Assembly: GCA_937883755.1 (NCBI GenBank)
Contig: CAKZYA010000022.1
Location: 110,388-174,387 of the forward strand
Origin: an uncultured Flammeovirgaceae bacterium
Lineage (GTDB): Bacteria; Bacteroidota; Bacteroidia; Cytophagales; Cyclobacteriaceae
Direction: 5' to 3'
DNA: 64,000 bases
The notes beneath the pieces are model-generated. The model was not told the DNA's origin and ran no database searches. It worked only from the letters and a program-made list of their open reading frames with translations. Positions 17,690 through 27,288 of the stretch are shown piece by piece. Numbering within the stretch: position 1 is the first letter of the stretch; each line of letters begins with the position of its first letter. Position numbers and translations under genes: made by a program.

Positions 17690-19285
17690 ATGCCTATAAG
17701 AGTTCCTTTTTCTAAAGTATTCGGTGGATTGGTTTTGCTGACCACCCTTCTTTTTTATGCCTGTGACCGATGGGAAGATGATACCATCGCTGATTTACCG
17801 GAATCCCCTTCGTCAAGAGGTCTTGATGATCAGATTGTTACTTTACCATCATCACCGGTGTTAATTGACCTGACTACCCGACTGCCTGTAGGTACTCCGG
17901 TCACTTTTCGGTTACACGGTGGAACCAAGCGAGGGGAAGCTACTCTGCTAGAAGGTGGGCAACTTCGGTATACGCCTTATGCTTCCTTTCGCAGTGGTCA
18001 GGATAGTATTTCTTATCAACTAATAAAGCCGGATAGCTCCCTGCTGACTGAAGATGCGTTGATCATTGAAGTTACTACTGACAGTAGTGATCTACCCTGT
18101 CCGACAGTTTTACCAGATTACGCCTGGACAAAGTCTGATCAATCTATTGATCTGGCAGTGCTGCAAAATGATATATTCTGCTCGGTACCGCCTGATACAA
18201 GTAGCCTAGAGATTGCTACCTTTCCTCAGTACGGAACAGCTAGTGTGGGTAATTTTGGGATCATTAATTATACTCCTGAACCGGATTTTCAGGGTGCTGA
18301 CAGTTTGGTATACCGCATTTGCCTGACCGATAATCCACCTACCTGCTTGCTAGCTCAGGTAGTTATTGAGGTGGGTAAAGACTCGGTGGTGACTGATACC
18401 TGCCGCTGGCAATTGCAGGACGAGGGAGTGTATGTGCTGCCGGGTGATACCGTTCGTATTGACATATTAGCCAATAATCAAATTTGCCTTCCTAGCGATT
18501 CGGTAGTTATAACTACCACTCCTATCGAAGGAGTGGAGACCTGGACAGATGAAAACCAGCTTCTGTATCTACTATGGCAGGGTGATACTGCTCGTGCGGT
18601 GCAAGTTCCTTATCAGGTTTGTGCGCCAGCAGGCGACTGTCTCGAGGCTTATATTGACTTGTGGCGACCTATTTACGATACGGTTGATGTATGTTACCAA
18701 GCAATAAATGATGAGTTTTACCTTGATAGCACCACTGTATTTCCGGTAGCTCTGCCTATTCTGGCCAATGATAGCCTTTGTGATAATACACCAGTGGTAG
18801 AGTTAGGCGAGCCTTCCAGTGGAATTGTTACTATTGAAAATGATTCATTGCTATTTACTGCTACTGATCCAAACCTAACCAGCGTAACCCTGTGGTACCG
18901 ACTGTGTACGGACGACCTTTCTTATTGTAGTCAGGCCTCGGTGACCATCCATCTGAAAGACTCAACTGACAGTGGTGGATCTGATCCTGGTTGTTCTTTT
19001 CAGCTTGAAGATGATTATTTCTCATTGGATTCTATCGGGCAAGATACCAGTAAGTGGGAACTACCGGTGTTAGCAAATGATAAGCTATGCCAGGATACTA
19101 TACCAGTATTGAACATAGTGCAATCACCCAGTCACGGAACTACGGCTATTGTTGATCAGCAGGTAATCTATACTTTATCCAACACCACTTACGTCGGAGA
19201 AGATACTTTTACCTATCAGGTATGTCCCTTCAACGGAGAAGATTGTCAGGTAGCTAAGGTAGTACTAGAATTTAAAGAGGAGTAA
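17690..19285 (+). CDS. Large lipoprotein with five Ig-like repeats
   Basis: Surface or periplasmic lipoprotein of 531 residues with a signal and lipid Cys (LLFYAC, C25). The rest is about five repeats of 90-100 residues in the style of bacterial Ig-like/cadherin-like domains. The strand motif recurs as LAVLQNDIFC, IDILANNQIC, LPILANDSLC and LPVLANDKLC, each with a Cys after the Asn-Asp turn and a later paired Cys (for example YQVCPFNGEDC), suggesting disulfides. Acidic Asp/Ser-rich linkers join the repeats. No enzymatic motif is seen, so a structural or adhesive role is likely. A sigma gene starts 51 bp downstream on the same strand. Confidence 0.72.
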   Translation: MPIRVPFSKVFGGLVLLTTLLFYACDRWEDDTIADLPESPSSRGLDDQIVTLPSSPVLIDLTTRLPVGTPVTFRLHGGTKRGEATLLEGGQLRYTPYASFRSGQDSISYQLIKPDSSLLTEDALIIEVTTDSSDLPCPTVLPDYAWTKSDQSIDLAVLQNDIFCSVPPDTSSLEIATFPQYGTASVGNFGIINYTPEPDFQGADSLVYRICLTDNPPTCLLAQVVIEVGKDSVVTDTCRWQLQDEGVYVLPGDTVRIDILANNQICLPSDSVVITTTPIEGVETWTDENQLLYLLWQGDTARAVQVPYQVCAPAGDCLEAYIDLWRPIYDTVDVCYQAINDEFYLDSTTVFPVALPILANDSLCDNTPVVELGEPSSGIVTIENDSLLFTATDPNLTSVTLWYRLCTDDLSYCSQASVTIHLKDSTDSGGSDPGCSFQLEDDYFSLDSIGQDTSKWELPVLANDKLCQDTIPVLNIVQSPSHGTTAIVDQQVIYTLSNTTYVGEDTFTYQVCPFNGEDCQVAKVVLEFKEE

Positions 19286-19336
19286 TTAAGGTATGAGTGA
19301 AACAAAATCGAGTGAGTACGGACGGATCAATAGCTT

Positions 19337-19891
19337 ATGCTAGACGAAAAGTCCCTACTTACCCGCTGTCAGCAGCATGATCCCCAGGCTCAGCGCCAAC
19401 TGTACGATCGCTACCGCAATCAGCTGATGGGAATTGCTATGCGCTACGCTCGCCAGCACTCCGATGCCGAAGATATTTTTCAAGAGGCCTTTATCCAGGC
19501 CTTTCGGCATTTGCATCAGGTGAAAGAGCCAACTGCCCTATTGGGTTGGTTAAAGCAAATTACGATCAGAACGGCCATTCGCCATTACCATCGCGCGCAG
19601 CAATCGCTTACCATAGCGTTGGAAGATGCCCCAGTAACTGCTAATGAAGACGATCATACTATACTGGCAAAAATACAACGAGAGCAACTGCTGCAACTTA
19701 TCAATCAACTGCCTGACGGCTATCGGTTGGTATTCAATCTCTACGTGATTGATGGATACAGTCACGAAGAAATTGCTCAGACACTGGGTATTCGAGAAGC
19801 AAGCTCTCGCTCTCAATTAGCTCGGGCAAAACAACAACTTAAAACTATGCTTAAGCAACTAGGTATTCAGCAATATGAAAAATATGGATGA
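19337..19891 (+). CDS. ECF-type RNA polymerase sigma factor
   Basis: Alternative sigma factor of 184 residues. Region 2 shows ALLGWLKQITIRTAIRHYHR preceded by the -10 recognition helix segment DAEDIFQEAFIQAFRHL. Region 4 carries GYSHEEIAQTLGIREASSRSQLARAKQQL. The next gene overlaps it by 17 bp and encodes a membrane protein that may act as its anti-sigma factor. The pair follows an Ig-like lipoprotein gene that may belong to the same transcript. The promoter it recognises and the signal are unknown. Confidence 0.9.
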   Translation: MLDEKSLLTRCQQHDPQAQRQLYDRYRNQLMGIAMRYARQHSDAEDIFQEAFIQAFRHLHQVKEPTALLGWLKQITIRTAIRHYHRAQQSLTIALEDAPVTANEDDHTILAKIQREQLLQLINQLPDGYRLVFNLYVIDGYSHEEIAQTLGIREASSRSQLARAKQQLKTMLKQLGIQQYEKYG

Positions 19892-21080
19892 CCACTACTT
19901 TGAAGAACACTTTCGGGAGACCTTTTCCGATTTTGAAGCCCCTACTTCAGAAGATGTGTGGAGTAGGATTCAATCGTCAATTCCGACGAAAAACCGACGG
20001 ATAGCGGTTTGGCCGCGGGTCGCAGTTATAGCTACGATTTTGCTAGCTATTCCTCTGGGGCTGGGTGAACTGTCGAAGGAAATTAAAGACGCTAAAAAAC
20101 CTTCAGCAAAGGTTTTAATAAATGGAGTCATGTCAGACGAGATCAGATCAGGTGATATTACTTCATCGGTAACTAGGGAACGAGCTATTGTGAGTCAGGA
20201 AAATATCGCTGAAGGAGAGAGAGATTCGTTTTTTACAAAGTCTGACAGCATGATTGCACCATCTGATCGTGAGACCTTACCTGAAATCTCAATTGAGACT
20301 CGACAATCTCGCCTAACAGTATCTTCTGTAGTTAGCAATGGAATCAAAGAACTAAGTATGGATACCTCGTTACCACAACGTCTCCATTTCGTTTCACTTC
20401 CTGATGAACTGGTATCAGTAGTAGTTTCTGAAGCCCAGAAGCGAGTGGGGATAGGCATGTATTTTTCGGTCACGCCATTTCTGAGCTACCAACAATTTTC
20501 TCCTTCATCCCAAGATCTGGTGCTAGTTCAGGAGGCGGAAAGCCTACCTACTTTGCATCCCAGCAGAATTGGTTTTCAAGGAAGCTGGGGCGTGGAATTG
20601 CCAGTATCACGTCGACTGCAACTCTCAGCGGGGCTACTTTATCAGTTTCGCCCTCAACAAATTAGCCTGGAATTAACTAGTTGGGAGCAGAATACGACTA
20701 CCCTGGTTAAAGGTGGCGTACAATTAACTCCACAGTTTCAGTCAGGCTCTCAGAATTACTCAACACCATCTCACTCAGTGGGAGGAAGTACTCTGCTTTG
20801 GTATTCTCTTGCTCCTGAGCACCGCAGACAACCACAGTTCGGAGCTGGCGTGCAGGCGACTCGGCTACTCAATCCTGCAGCTAATGACTATGAGATACAT
20901 CAACCAGCGTGGCAACCCTCACTCACGGCTGCTTACCGGATTGTTTACCCACTGAAACCAGGCTGGCACCTTCAGCTACAGCCTACATTTAACTATCCGG
21001 TTCTACTTGGAAAGGATAGTAGAAAGTTGCTATCAACTCGACCTTATTTCTTTGGAATTGGGATTCAGCTCAATTATTAA
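19875..21080 (+). CDS. Putative anti-sigma factor with C-terminal barrel-like domain
   Basis: A 401-residue protein overlapping the sigma gene by 17 bp. It has a short cytoplasmic N-terminus (YFEEHFRETFSDFEAPTSEDVW), one membrane helix at about residues 37-56 (VWPRVAVIATILLAIPLGLG), a Ser/Thr-rich linker to about residue 190, then strand-rich sequence that resembles an outer-membrane barrel and ends in aromatic residues (YFFGIGIQLNY). The N-terminal half fits an anti-sigma factor for the adjacent sigma. The C-terminal half looks like a PF13568-type barrel or a periplasmic beta domain. Both assignments are inferred from layout and composition. Confidence 0.6.
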   Translation: MKNMDDHYFEEHFRETFSDFEAPTSEDVWSRIQSSIPTKNRRIAVWPRVAVIATILLAIPLGLGELSKEIKDAKKPSAKVLINGVMSDEIRSGDITSSVTRERAIVSQENIAEGERDSFFTKSDSMIAPSDRETLPEISIETRQSRLTVSSVVSNGIKELSMDTSLPQRLHFVSLPDELVSVVVSEAQKRVGIGMYFSVTPFLSYQQFSPSSQDLVLVQEAESLPTLHPSRIGFQGSWGVELPVSRRLQLSAGLLYQFRPQQISLELTSWEQNTTTLVKGGVQLTPQFQSGSQNYSTPSHSVGGSTLLWYSLAPEHRRQPQFGAGVQATRLLNPAANDYEIHQPAWQPSLTAAYRIVYPLKPGWHLQLQPTFNYPVLLGKDSRKLLSTRPYFFGIGIQLNY

Positions 21081-21096
21081 TCCTGTGAAGCAACTA

Positions 21097-21131
21097 AAAA
21101 GCCGCACTGAGCAACAACTCAATACGGCTTT
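21097..21131. terminator. Bidirectional terminator
   Basis: Stem AAAGCCG / CGGCTTT with additional TGAG / CTCA pairing inside and a short loop. It lies between the convergent ends of the 19875-21080 gene and the oxidoreductase gene at 21155, with A-runs and T-runs on both sides, so it can stop both transcripts. Confidence 0.75.
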
Positions 21132-21154
21132 CTAATTAACTTAACTAAGCACAA

Positions 21155-22480
21155 TTAGATCACCTTAGTTTTACCGGGAGTGGGTACCGGATACATACCG
21201 TTTTCGTCAGGTACAACGGGTGGTTGAGCATCGAAAGCAAAAGTTTCGGGCATCAGACTCACATCGGAGTTTAGTGCTTCATCCCAGGTCACTACTTTAC
21301 CGGAGTAGGTTGCCATTCGGCCTAGGATAGCGGTCATAGTGCTTTTAGCTCCGTTCTCAGCATCAGCTAATAATTTCCCACCATTAGCAATGGTCTCAAA
21401 TAAACGATCGTGCTCTACCTGATAGGGGTTCGGATCATTTTTACCGCGATGGCTCCAGATGGAGTTTCCTTTTAGGTCGGTAATCTCCGTTTTGCCATCG
21501 GTAGTCGCCCGGCCTTTGGTCCCTACAAAAGACTCAGCCACCTTGTTCATACAGCCTTCGATGTGGCGGCACTGACTGTTAATCATAGTTCCGTCATCGT
21601 AGTGGAATTCTACAAAGTGATGATCGAAGATCTCCCCGTGGTCGGGCCCAGTACGCACTTCACGTCCGCCCATACCTTGTGCCATTGTTGGGTAAGCTTG
21701 CTTTGCCCAATTAGCTACGTCAATATTGTGAATATGCTGCTCCAGAATGTGATCGCCACAGAGCCAGTTGAAGTAATACCAGTTTCGCATTTGGTATTCC
21801 ATTTCGGTTTGTCCTTCTTCGCGCGGACGTACCCAAACTCCACTGCTGTTCCAGTAGACTTGCCCACCGACAATATCACCAATTTCACCGTTATGAATGC
21901 GTTCCATCAAAGCCAAATAGCTGGGTTGGTAGTGACGCTGTAGACCAACTACTACGTTTAAGCTCTTCTCTTTGGCTTTTTTTGCTACCTCTAATACTTT
22001 TCGTACGCCAGGAGCATCGGTAGCTACGGGTTTCTCCATAAATACGTGCTTTCCGGCATTGATGGCTTCCTCAAAGTGGATAGGACGGAAGCCAGGAGGG
22101 GTTGTCAGTATCACCACATCCGCTAGAGCGATGGCATCTTTGTAGCCTTCAAAGCCTACAAACTTGTGTTCTTCGGGTACATTAATCCGACCCGAGTCGC
22201 CGTGCTTCTGGATAAGATTATCGTAGCACTTATCGAGACGATCACGGAAAGCATCGCACATAGCGACTAGTTTCACATCTTGGTCTACGCTCATAGCCTG
22301 GCTAGCGGCTCCGGTTCCCCGGCCTCCGCAACCGATTACAGCTACTTTGATGGTTTCGTTGCCTCGCACGTATGCACTCGCTTCTACTGGTAATTGGCTG
22401 ATTAATAATCCGCCTCCCGCCGCAGCTACAGCTGAGTTTCGTACAAATTTACGTCGGTTCATTGTCAGGTTCTTGTTCAT
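21155..22480 (-). CDS. Gfo/Idh/MocA oxidoreductase with Tat signal
   Basis: NAD(P)-dependent oxidoreductase of 441 residues. A twin-arginine signal (NRRKFVRNSAVAAAGGG) predicts folded export to the periplasm by Tat. The dinucleotide-binding motif VAVIGCGGRGTGAAS follows, then HVFMEKPVATD, the EKP motif that holds the catalytic Lys. Exported members of this family in Bacteroidota often act on sugars, or as glycoside hydrolases of the GH109 type. The C-terminal part (EFHYDDGTMINSQCRH) fits the family. It lies in a minus-strand group with a SUMF1-fold protein, DUF2141 and a second oxidoreductase. The substrate is unknown. Confidence 0.87.
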   Translation of the reverse strand: MNKNLTMNRRKFVRNSAVAAAGGGLLISQLPVEASAYVRGNETIKVAVIGCGGRGTGAASQAMSVDQDVKLVAMCDAFRDRLDKCYDNLIQKHGDSGRINVPEEHKFVGFEGYKDAIALADVVILTTPPGFRPIHFEEAINAGKHVFMEKPVATDAPGVRKVLEVAKKAKEKSLNVVVGLQRHYQPSYLALMERIHNGEIGDIVGGQVYWNSSGVWVRPREEGQTEMEYQMRNWYYFNWLCGDHILEQHIHNIDVANWAKQAYPTMAQGMGGREVRTGPDHGEIFDHHFVEFHYDDGTMINSQCRHIEGCMNKVAESFVGTKGRATTDGKTEITDLKGNSIWSHRGKNDPNPYQVEHDRLFETIANGGKLLADAENGAKSTMTAILGRMATYSGKVVTWDEALNSDVSLMPETFAFDAQPPVVPDENGMYPVPTPGKTKVI

Positions 22481-22551
22481 ATTTTCTGTTGTTTAGTTTA
22501 TCTACTGTTGCGGGCGTATTGCAATACGCCCTTACCGTATTATACCCTTTC

Positions 22552-23628
22552 TTATATATCCTCTATAAAATTTATCCAGTACTTATTTTGCACTTCGTCG
22601 GATGGAGCTACCTGAGGCCGTACCAGGCGAATTCCTACCCAACGAGCGTTCGTTAGCCACCAGCGACTTTTTGGTATCTGGGGGTCATGTATTTTCCAAT
22701 TGGGGTTAGAACCTACGCGGGCGGCGGAGCGCAACATCTCGGGTTCATCATCGTATGTTCCCCCTCGGGCTACTCGGGGGTATAATTCCGTAGGCTCGTT
22801 CCAAGGATTCTTAGAAGTTATGGCATCCAGACTAGTATAGAACGCCGGATTGTATTGATCCAGCGTCCACTCGGCAATGTTACCGTGCATATCGTGCAGT
22901 CCCCAAGGGTTAGGCTTTTTAGTACCAACTTTTTCGTAGCCTCCGTCGGTATTACCATAGTGCCAAGCATATTCATCTAGCTGAGAGACATCATCGCCAA
23001 AAGAGTAAGCCGTAGTAGTTCCGGCTCGGCAGGCATACTCCCACTCAGCTTCAGTTGGTAGACGATAATAATGTCCGGTCTTGGCACTGAGCCACTTGCA
23101 AAACTGACTGGCGGCATACTGGGTCATACAGATAGCTGGGTAACCGTATTTACCCATGTTAAAGCTCATATCCAGATAGGGAGGGGTAGGCCGGGATACA
23201 GCGTCCACACTCGGGATTTTGGCAGCATCTAGTCCACCATTTTCTTCGGCGTAGCGTTTTTCCAACTCCTGAAACATAAATACTTCGTAGATGTCCCAGG
23301 AAATTTCGTATTTCCCCATCCAGAATGGGTCAACGGTAATTTCTACCTGAGGTCCTTCGTCATCCTTACGATACTCTTCTGATTCGGGGCTTCCCATCAT
23401 GAAATTACCGCCCGGAATAGGAAGCATCTCAAAAGAAAAACTAGTGCCGGGTATGTCTTCGGCGTAAGCTTCAAATGAATCGTCGCTGGTTGGTTTCGGA
23501 ATATAGCCTTGAGCAATTAATAGTACGACACCTCCTACGGTTAATAATTGGTTGAAGCGACTAAGACGGAAGGGGGTAATGATCTGAGAAAAACGGGTTT
23601 GAATTCGCATTAATAGTAAAAAACTCAA
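22552..23628 (-). CDS. SUMF1/FGE-fold protein lacking the catalytic Cys pair
   Basis: A 358-residue exported or membrane-anchored protein with one hydrophobic segment (about residues 28-44) and a full formylglycine-generating-enzyme-like (SUMF1) domain: IPGGNFMMGSPESEEYRKDD, RLPTEAEWEYACRAG, NPWGLHDMHGNIAEWTLD and VARGGTYDDEPEMLRSAARV. True FGEs have Cys residues between the RGGS and the R-AAR motifs; here that stretch has none, so it should not convert sulfatase Cys to formylglycine. Such proteins often have structural, binding or other roles. The start may be the Met at residue 7. It sits in the minus-strand oxidoreductase group. Confidence 0.82.
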   Translation of the reverse strand: MSFLLLMRIQTRFSQIITPFRLSRFNQLLTVGGVVLLIAQGYIPKPTSDDSFEAYAEDIPGTSFSFEMLPIPGGNFMMGSPESEEYRKDDEGPQVEITVDPFWMGKYEISWDIYEVFMFQELEKRYAEENGGLDAAKIPSVDAVSRPTPPYLDMSFNMGKYGYPAICMTQYAASQFCKWLSAKTGHYYRLPTEAEWEYACRAGTTTAYSFGDDVSQLDEYAWHYGNTDGGYEKVGTKKPNPWGLHDMHGNIAEWTLDQYNPAFYTSLDAITSKNPWNEPTELYPRVARGGTYDDEPEMLRSAARVGSNPNWKIHDPQIPKSRWWLTNARWVGIRLVRPQVAPSDEVQNKYWINFIEDI

Positions 23629-23714
23629 AAAGATAGGTTCAAAAAAGGTAGTTTACTGGTAAAGCTTCAATTTACAAATATTTCTCGATTTTTCAGAACC
23701 CAGCTTAGCTAGCG

Positions 23715-24128
23715 CTAGTATACAGCAATACGAAGGGTTTGCGGTGACTTTTCTAAGGCAATACTGGTTTCTTTGAAAAAAGGTGCCCTTAGCCGAGTCT
23801 CTCGGGTATCGTTAGAGAAGCCGTAAGCTTCAGTGGGTGTTCCTAAAAAATTCTTGTCTAGCTCGCCATTTTCGTTTTCATCATGGTAAACGGCTACGGC
23901 GTACTGACCTTCTGGCAAAGTAAAGGTTGTCTCTACTACTTTTTGTCCATTTAGCTTTATCTGACTTTTTTGGACAGGCTCTTCTAAGAATGATTCAGCA
24001 GAATTAAAGATAGCAATCTGCACCTGCCCTTCCGAAGATTTCAATCCGGTTACTTGAATAGTAAGCTCATAATCTTCACTTTGAAGTGTAAGGCTTTGAA
24101 GCAAAAAACATAAAACAACAGTATGCAT
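23715..24128 (-). CDS. DUF2141 family exported protein
   Basis: A 137-residue protein with a signal peptide (about residues 1-16) and the DUF2141 layout: TIQVTGLKSSEGQVQIAIFNS near the N-terminus, then PEGQYAVAVYHDENENGELD with a calcium-binding-like Asp/Asn loop, and FLGTPTEAYGFSND near the end. Function of the family is unknown. It is on the same strand as, and between, the SUMF1-fold protein and the second oxidoreductase gene, with gaps of about 90 bp, so co-transcription is possible but not certain. Confidence 0.82.
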   Translation of the reverse strand: MHTVVLCFLLQSLTLQSEDYELTIQVTGLKSSEGQVQIAIFNSAESFLEEPVQKSQIKLNGQKVVETTFTLPEGQYAVAVYHDENENGELDKNFLGTPTEAYGFSNDTRETRLRAPFFKETSIALEKSPQTLRIAVY

Positions 24129-24216
24129 AAATGAGGTGAAAAAGTTATTTTGGTCGGAGTTTTAGATCTTGAGTTCAGACATAGATAACTCAAAACTGTA
24201 AATCTAGAACTCGAGA

Positions 24217-25287
24217 TTACTTACTTAACTCTACTGTTTTTCCAGTCTTGAACGACTCATCGGCAGCCAACACAACTCGTAGGCTATTGATAGCATCCTG
24301 GTGGTGCTGCGACAAATCCATATCTTCGCTAATAGCCCGGTAGAAAAGCTCTTGTTCGCGGTCGCAAAGTCCCTGATGATCGGGTTCATCAGCCGTACTT
24401 ACTATTTCATCCTTCTTCATGAATTGTCCGTTCTCGTCACGGTCGGCAAAGTGAACTTTTAGGGCATTAGTTTTGGAGTGGGCATCTACATCATCCGAAG
24501 CACTTTCTGACTCCATAATGCTAACACAACCTTTCGGACCAATTACATCCTTTACAAAAAAAGCGGTTTCACTCATCATGGGACCCCATCCCGCTTCGTA
24601 CCAACCTACCGAACCATCGTCAAAGGTTACTTGCAGGTGCCCGTAGTTATACATATCCGAAGCTACTTCTTCGGTCAGCCGAGCACCAATGCCACTTACC
24701 CGAATGGGGTTGGCTTGGGTCATCAGACACATCACGTCTACGTAGTGGACTCCGCAGTCCACGATGGGTGACATTGATTTCATGAGGTTTTTATGCGTTG
24801 CCCAGGTTTTGCCGCTACTTTGCTGATTGAGATTCATCCGCATTACCAGTGGCTTACCTAAGGTTTGAGAAATTTCAATGAACTTTGTCCAGGCCGGGTG
24901 TACCCGGACGATATAGCCAATCAGCAACTTTTTGCCACTTTCTTGGGCTATCTCTACAATCTCTTCGCATTCCTCTACCGTATTAGCTAGTGGTTTTTCA
25001 ACAAATACGTGTGCTCCGGCTTTCAGGCTGGCAATAACGTATTCGGCGTGGGTATCAGGATAGGTATTGACCGAAACAGCGTCGGGCTGAGTTTCTCTTA
25101 GGGCTTCGTAGAAATCGCTGAACAGTGGCATGCTGCTACCCAGTTCATCGGATAATGCTTGACGGCTTTCAGCTCCACGACTGACGAGGCCAGCTATTTC
25201 AAATTCATCCATTTTATGGTAAGCTCGGGCGTGGGATGCCCCCATATTGCCGCAGCCCACGACGAGTACTTTAATAGGTTGTGCCAT
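24217..25287 (-). CDS. Gfo/Idh/MocA oxidoreductase, cytoplasmic
   Basis: NAD(P)-dependent oxidoreductase of 356 residues. The Rossmann motif VLVVGCGNMGASHARAYH begins at residue 5 and AHVFVEKPLANTVEE gives the EKP catalytic Lys. An upstream extension to 25452 is open, but it holds no recognisable sequence. The ATG at 25287 (MAQPIKVLVV) puts the binding motif at the usual place. Unlike the Tat-exported relative at 21155 it has no signal, so it acts in the cytoplasm, probably on a sugar or inositol derivative. The 242 bp to the divergent sigma gene hold the promoters for both. Confidence 0.85.
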   Translation of the reverse strand: MAQPIKVLVVGCGNMGASHARAYHKMDEFEIAGLVSRGAESRQALSDELGSSMPLFSDFYEALRETQPDAVSVNTYPDTHAEYVIASLKAGAHVFVEKPLANTVEECEEIVEIAQESGKKLLIGYIVRVHPAWTKFIEISQTLGKPLVMRMNLNQQSSGKTWATHKNLMKSMSPIVDCGVHYVDVMCLMTQANPIRVSGIGARLTEEVASDMYNYGHLQVTFDDGSVGWYEAGWGPMMSETAFFVKDVIGPKGCVSIMESESASDDVDAHSKTNALKVHFADRDENGQFMKKDEIVSTADEPDHQGLCDREQELFYRAISEDMDLSQHHQDAINSLRVVLAADESFKTGKTVELSK

Positions 25288-25529
25288 AGGAATATAGAAT
25301 GATAGAGTGGGTAAATGATTGAATGTTGAATTTTGCGAGTATACGGTTTTTCGGGGCGATCTACAATGAAGAGTAACAAGAAGTACTACGCTGAACTTAC
25401 CAAAGAATTTACTGTAAGATAAGATTACACTAAAAAAAGCCCTATATATCACATAGTTTTGTAAATTTTTGATTATTACAAAATAATATTGAAAATTGTA
25501 CAGTACACAATCTGACGACTGCCATCTAG

Positions 25530-26114
25530 ATGATTAATAAAAACATGTGCGATGAAGAACTGCTTTGCCTATTCCAAGGTGGAAACGAAGCAGCTTTTGA
25601 GCTATTGTACAATCGCTACTGGGAGCAGATGCTAACCATAGCCTACTATCGCGTAGATTGTTTAGAAACAGCGAAAGAGTTAGTACAAGATGTTTTCGCT
25701 AATCTATGGCAGCGAAGGGAAAAACTCGCCATTAGAACTACCTTTGCCACCTACCTATCTTCGGCTATGCGATATGCGGTATTAGACTATATCCGATCTC
25801 AAGCGGTCAAAGAGAAATATGTGACCGCTATTAAGAAGACGGCTCAAGGGGCTAACAATACGACGCTTGAATCAATAGAATACCAGGAATTAGCGCAGGT
25901 ACTCAATCAGGAGATTAGTAAATTACCGATTAAGTGCCAAACGGTGTTTAAGTTGAGCCGGATAGATCATCATTCTAATAAGGAGATTGCGGAACAACTT
26001 AAGATATCGCCTAAAACGGTTGAGAATCACCTCACCAAAGCCCTCAAAGTTCTGCGTATCAACCTGCAAGAGTTTATGATTTTTTTGCTGGCGCTTATTT
26101 TCTTTCCCAATTAG
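25530..26114 (+). CDS. ECF sigma factor of the SusC/D locus
   Basis: FecI-like sigma factor of 194 residues. Region 2 has AKELVQDVFANLWQRREKL; region 4 has HSNKEIAEQLKISPKTVENH and is followed by the hydrophobic C-terminal tail common in Bacteroidota members (FMIFLLALIFF). It heads a unit with a FecR-type anti-sigma factor, SusC and SusD, the standard trans-envelope control of nutrient uptake in this phylum. A possible promoter upstream is TTTG at 25458 and TAATATTG at 25484 (one mismatch to TAnnTTTG). A second Met at residue 6 is an alternative start. Confidence 0.92.
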   Translation: MINKNMCDEELLCLFQGGNEAAFELLYNRYWEQMLTIAYYRVDCLETAKELVQDVFANLWQRREKLAIRTTFATYLSSAMRYAVLDYIRSQAVKEKYVTAIKKTAQGANNTTLESIEYQELAQVLNQEISKLPIKCQTVFKLSRIDHHSNKEIAEQLKISPKTVENHLTKALKVLRINLQEFMIFLLALIFFPN

Positions 26115-26239
26115 TCCAACGCTGAGAGTGTTCCCAACGCCTTTCTAATGACACCCTGTAAAAATTTCTAAATTTTTTTCTGCGAACGAGTAGGGGATAC
26201 CCCTAACCTTATCCGGCTATATAATAAACAGCATATCCT

Positions 26240-27217
26240 ATGGATAAGGATTTGGATAAAATCATTCGGGACTACTTAGCCGGAAAAGATACCCCGGAAG
26301 GCAAAAAGTTATTTGATACTTGGTACGCCTCACAGACTGGTAATACCTCACCATTAGAAGGGTTAAACAAAGCGGAAAAAGAGAAGATCAGGCAAGAGAT
26401 CTTTGCCAGTGTTAAGCGAAATACTTCGTCGCCTGAAGAGAGAAAACCTATAACATTACGTAGGAAGCATTCGCTGCCAGCTTGGTACCGAATGGCTGCC
26501 GTATGGGCCGGACTACTTCTTGTCAGCGCGGCCTGTTTCGTATACTTTGGATATTGGAATGATACCGTTACAGTTCAAACTGTTTACGGTGAGATTACCG
26601 AGGTGACCTTACCTGATGGCTCAACAGCTACGTTGAATGCTAACACAATTCTCCGTTACACTGAAAGTTGGGGAGAAGATAACGATCGAGAGGTCTGGCT
26701 GGAAGGCGAGGCGTTCTTCTCAGTAGTACATACCCGTAATCATCAACGTTTTCGGGTGCATGCTTCAGATCTAGGCGTAGAGGTGCTGGGAACGGAGTTT
26801 AATGTGAACAATCGTAGAGGTGGCACTGAAGTGATACTACATTCAGGCAAGGTAAAACTGGTAGTTGATCAAGATGAACCTGGCTCAGCAACGGTAATGA
26901 AGCCCGGCGAATTGGCATCCTACACGGAGAGTGACCGTCGCCTCACCAAAAAGGTGGTGAATCCTCAACGCTACTCCCATTGGCGTCAACAAGAATTAGT
27001 TCTGGATAATACATCTTTAGGAGAAGTGGCTCAATTACTAGAAAACTACTATGGTTTTGATATTATCATTCCTAATGATTCACTAAGAAATAGCAAGCTT
27101 ACAGCTACTACGAAGCTGTCTCTGAAAGATGCTGAGCTAATTCTAACCACTATCTCAGAAATATACGGTATTGAAGTACAGCGAGATGGCGATGAGATAA
27201 CTCTCGATTATCCGTAG
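26240..27217 (+). CDS. FecR-type anti-sigma factor
   Basis: Membrane-spanning regulator of 325 residues. It has a cytoplasmic N-terminal sigma-binding part (DKIIRDYLAGKDTPEGKKLFD), one transmembrane helix (about residues 83-104, AVWAGLLLVSAACFVYFGYW), a FecR domain (TEVTLPDGSTATLNANTILRY, WLEGEAFFSVVH, HASDLGVEVLGTEFNV), and a C-terminal DUF4974-like domain (LLENYYGFDIIIPNDSL). It would hold the upstream sigma factor until SusC with bound ligand signals through the periplasm. It lies between sigma and susC on the same strand. Confidence 0.92.
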   Translation: MDKDLDKIIRDYLAGKDTPEGKKLFDTWYASQTGNTSPLEGLNKAEKEKIRQEIFASVKRNTSSPEERKPITLRRKHSLPAWYRMAAVWAGLLLVSAACFVYFGYWNDTVTVQTVYGEITEVTLPDGSTATLNANTILRYTESWGEDNDREVWLEGEAFFSVVHTRNHQRFRVHASDLGVEVLGTEFNVNNRRGGTEVILHSGKVKLVVDQDEPGSATVMKPGELASYTESDRRLTKKVVNPQRYSHWRQQELVLDNTSLGEVAQLLENYYGFDIIIPNDSLRNSKLTATTKLSLKDAELILTTISEIYGIEVQRDGDEITLDYP

Positions 27218-27288
27218 AGATGTGCTTAATACTATCCCAATAAAATATATAGACAAATGAATAGTACAACTCTAACAATGAACACATT

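Noticed and set aside
22552..23628. Active formylglycine-generating enzyme
   Set aside because: The Cys pair needed for catalysis is absent from the C-terminal motif region.
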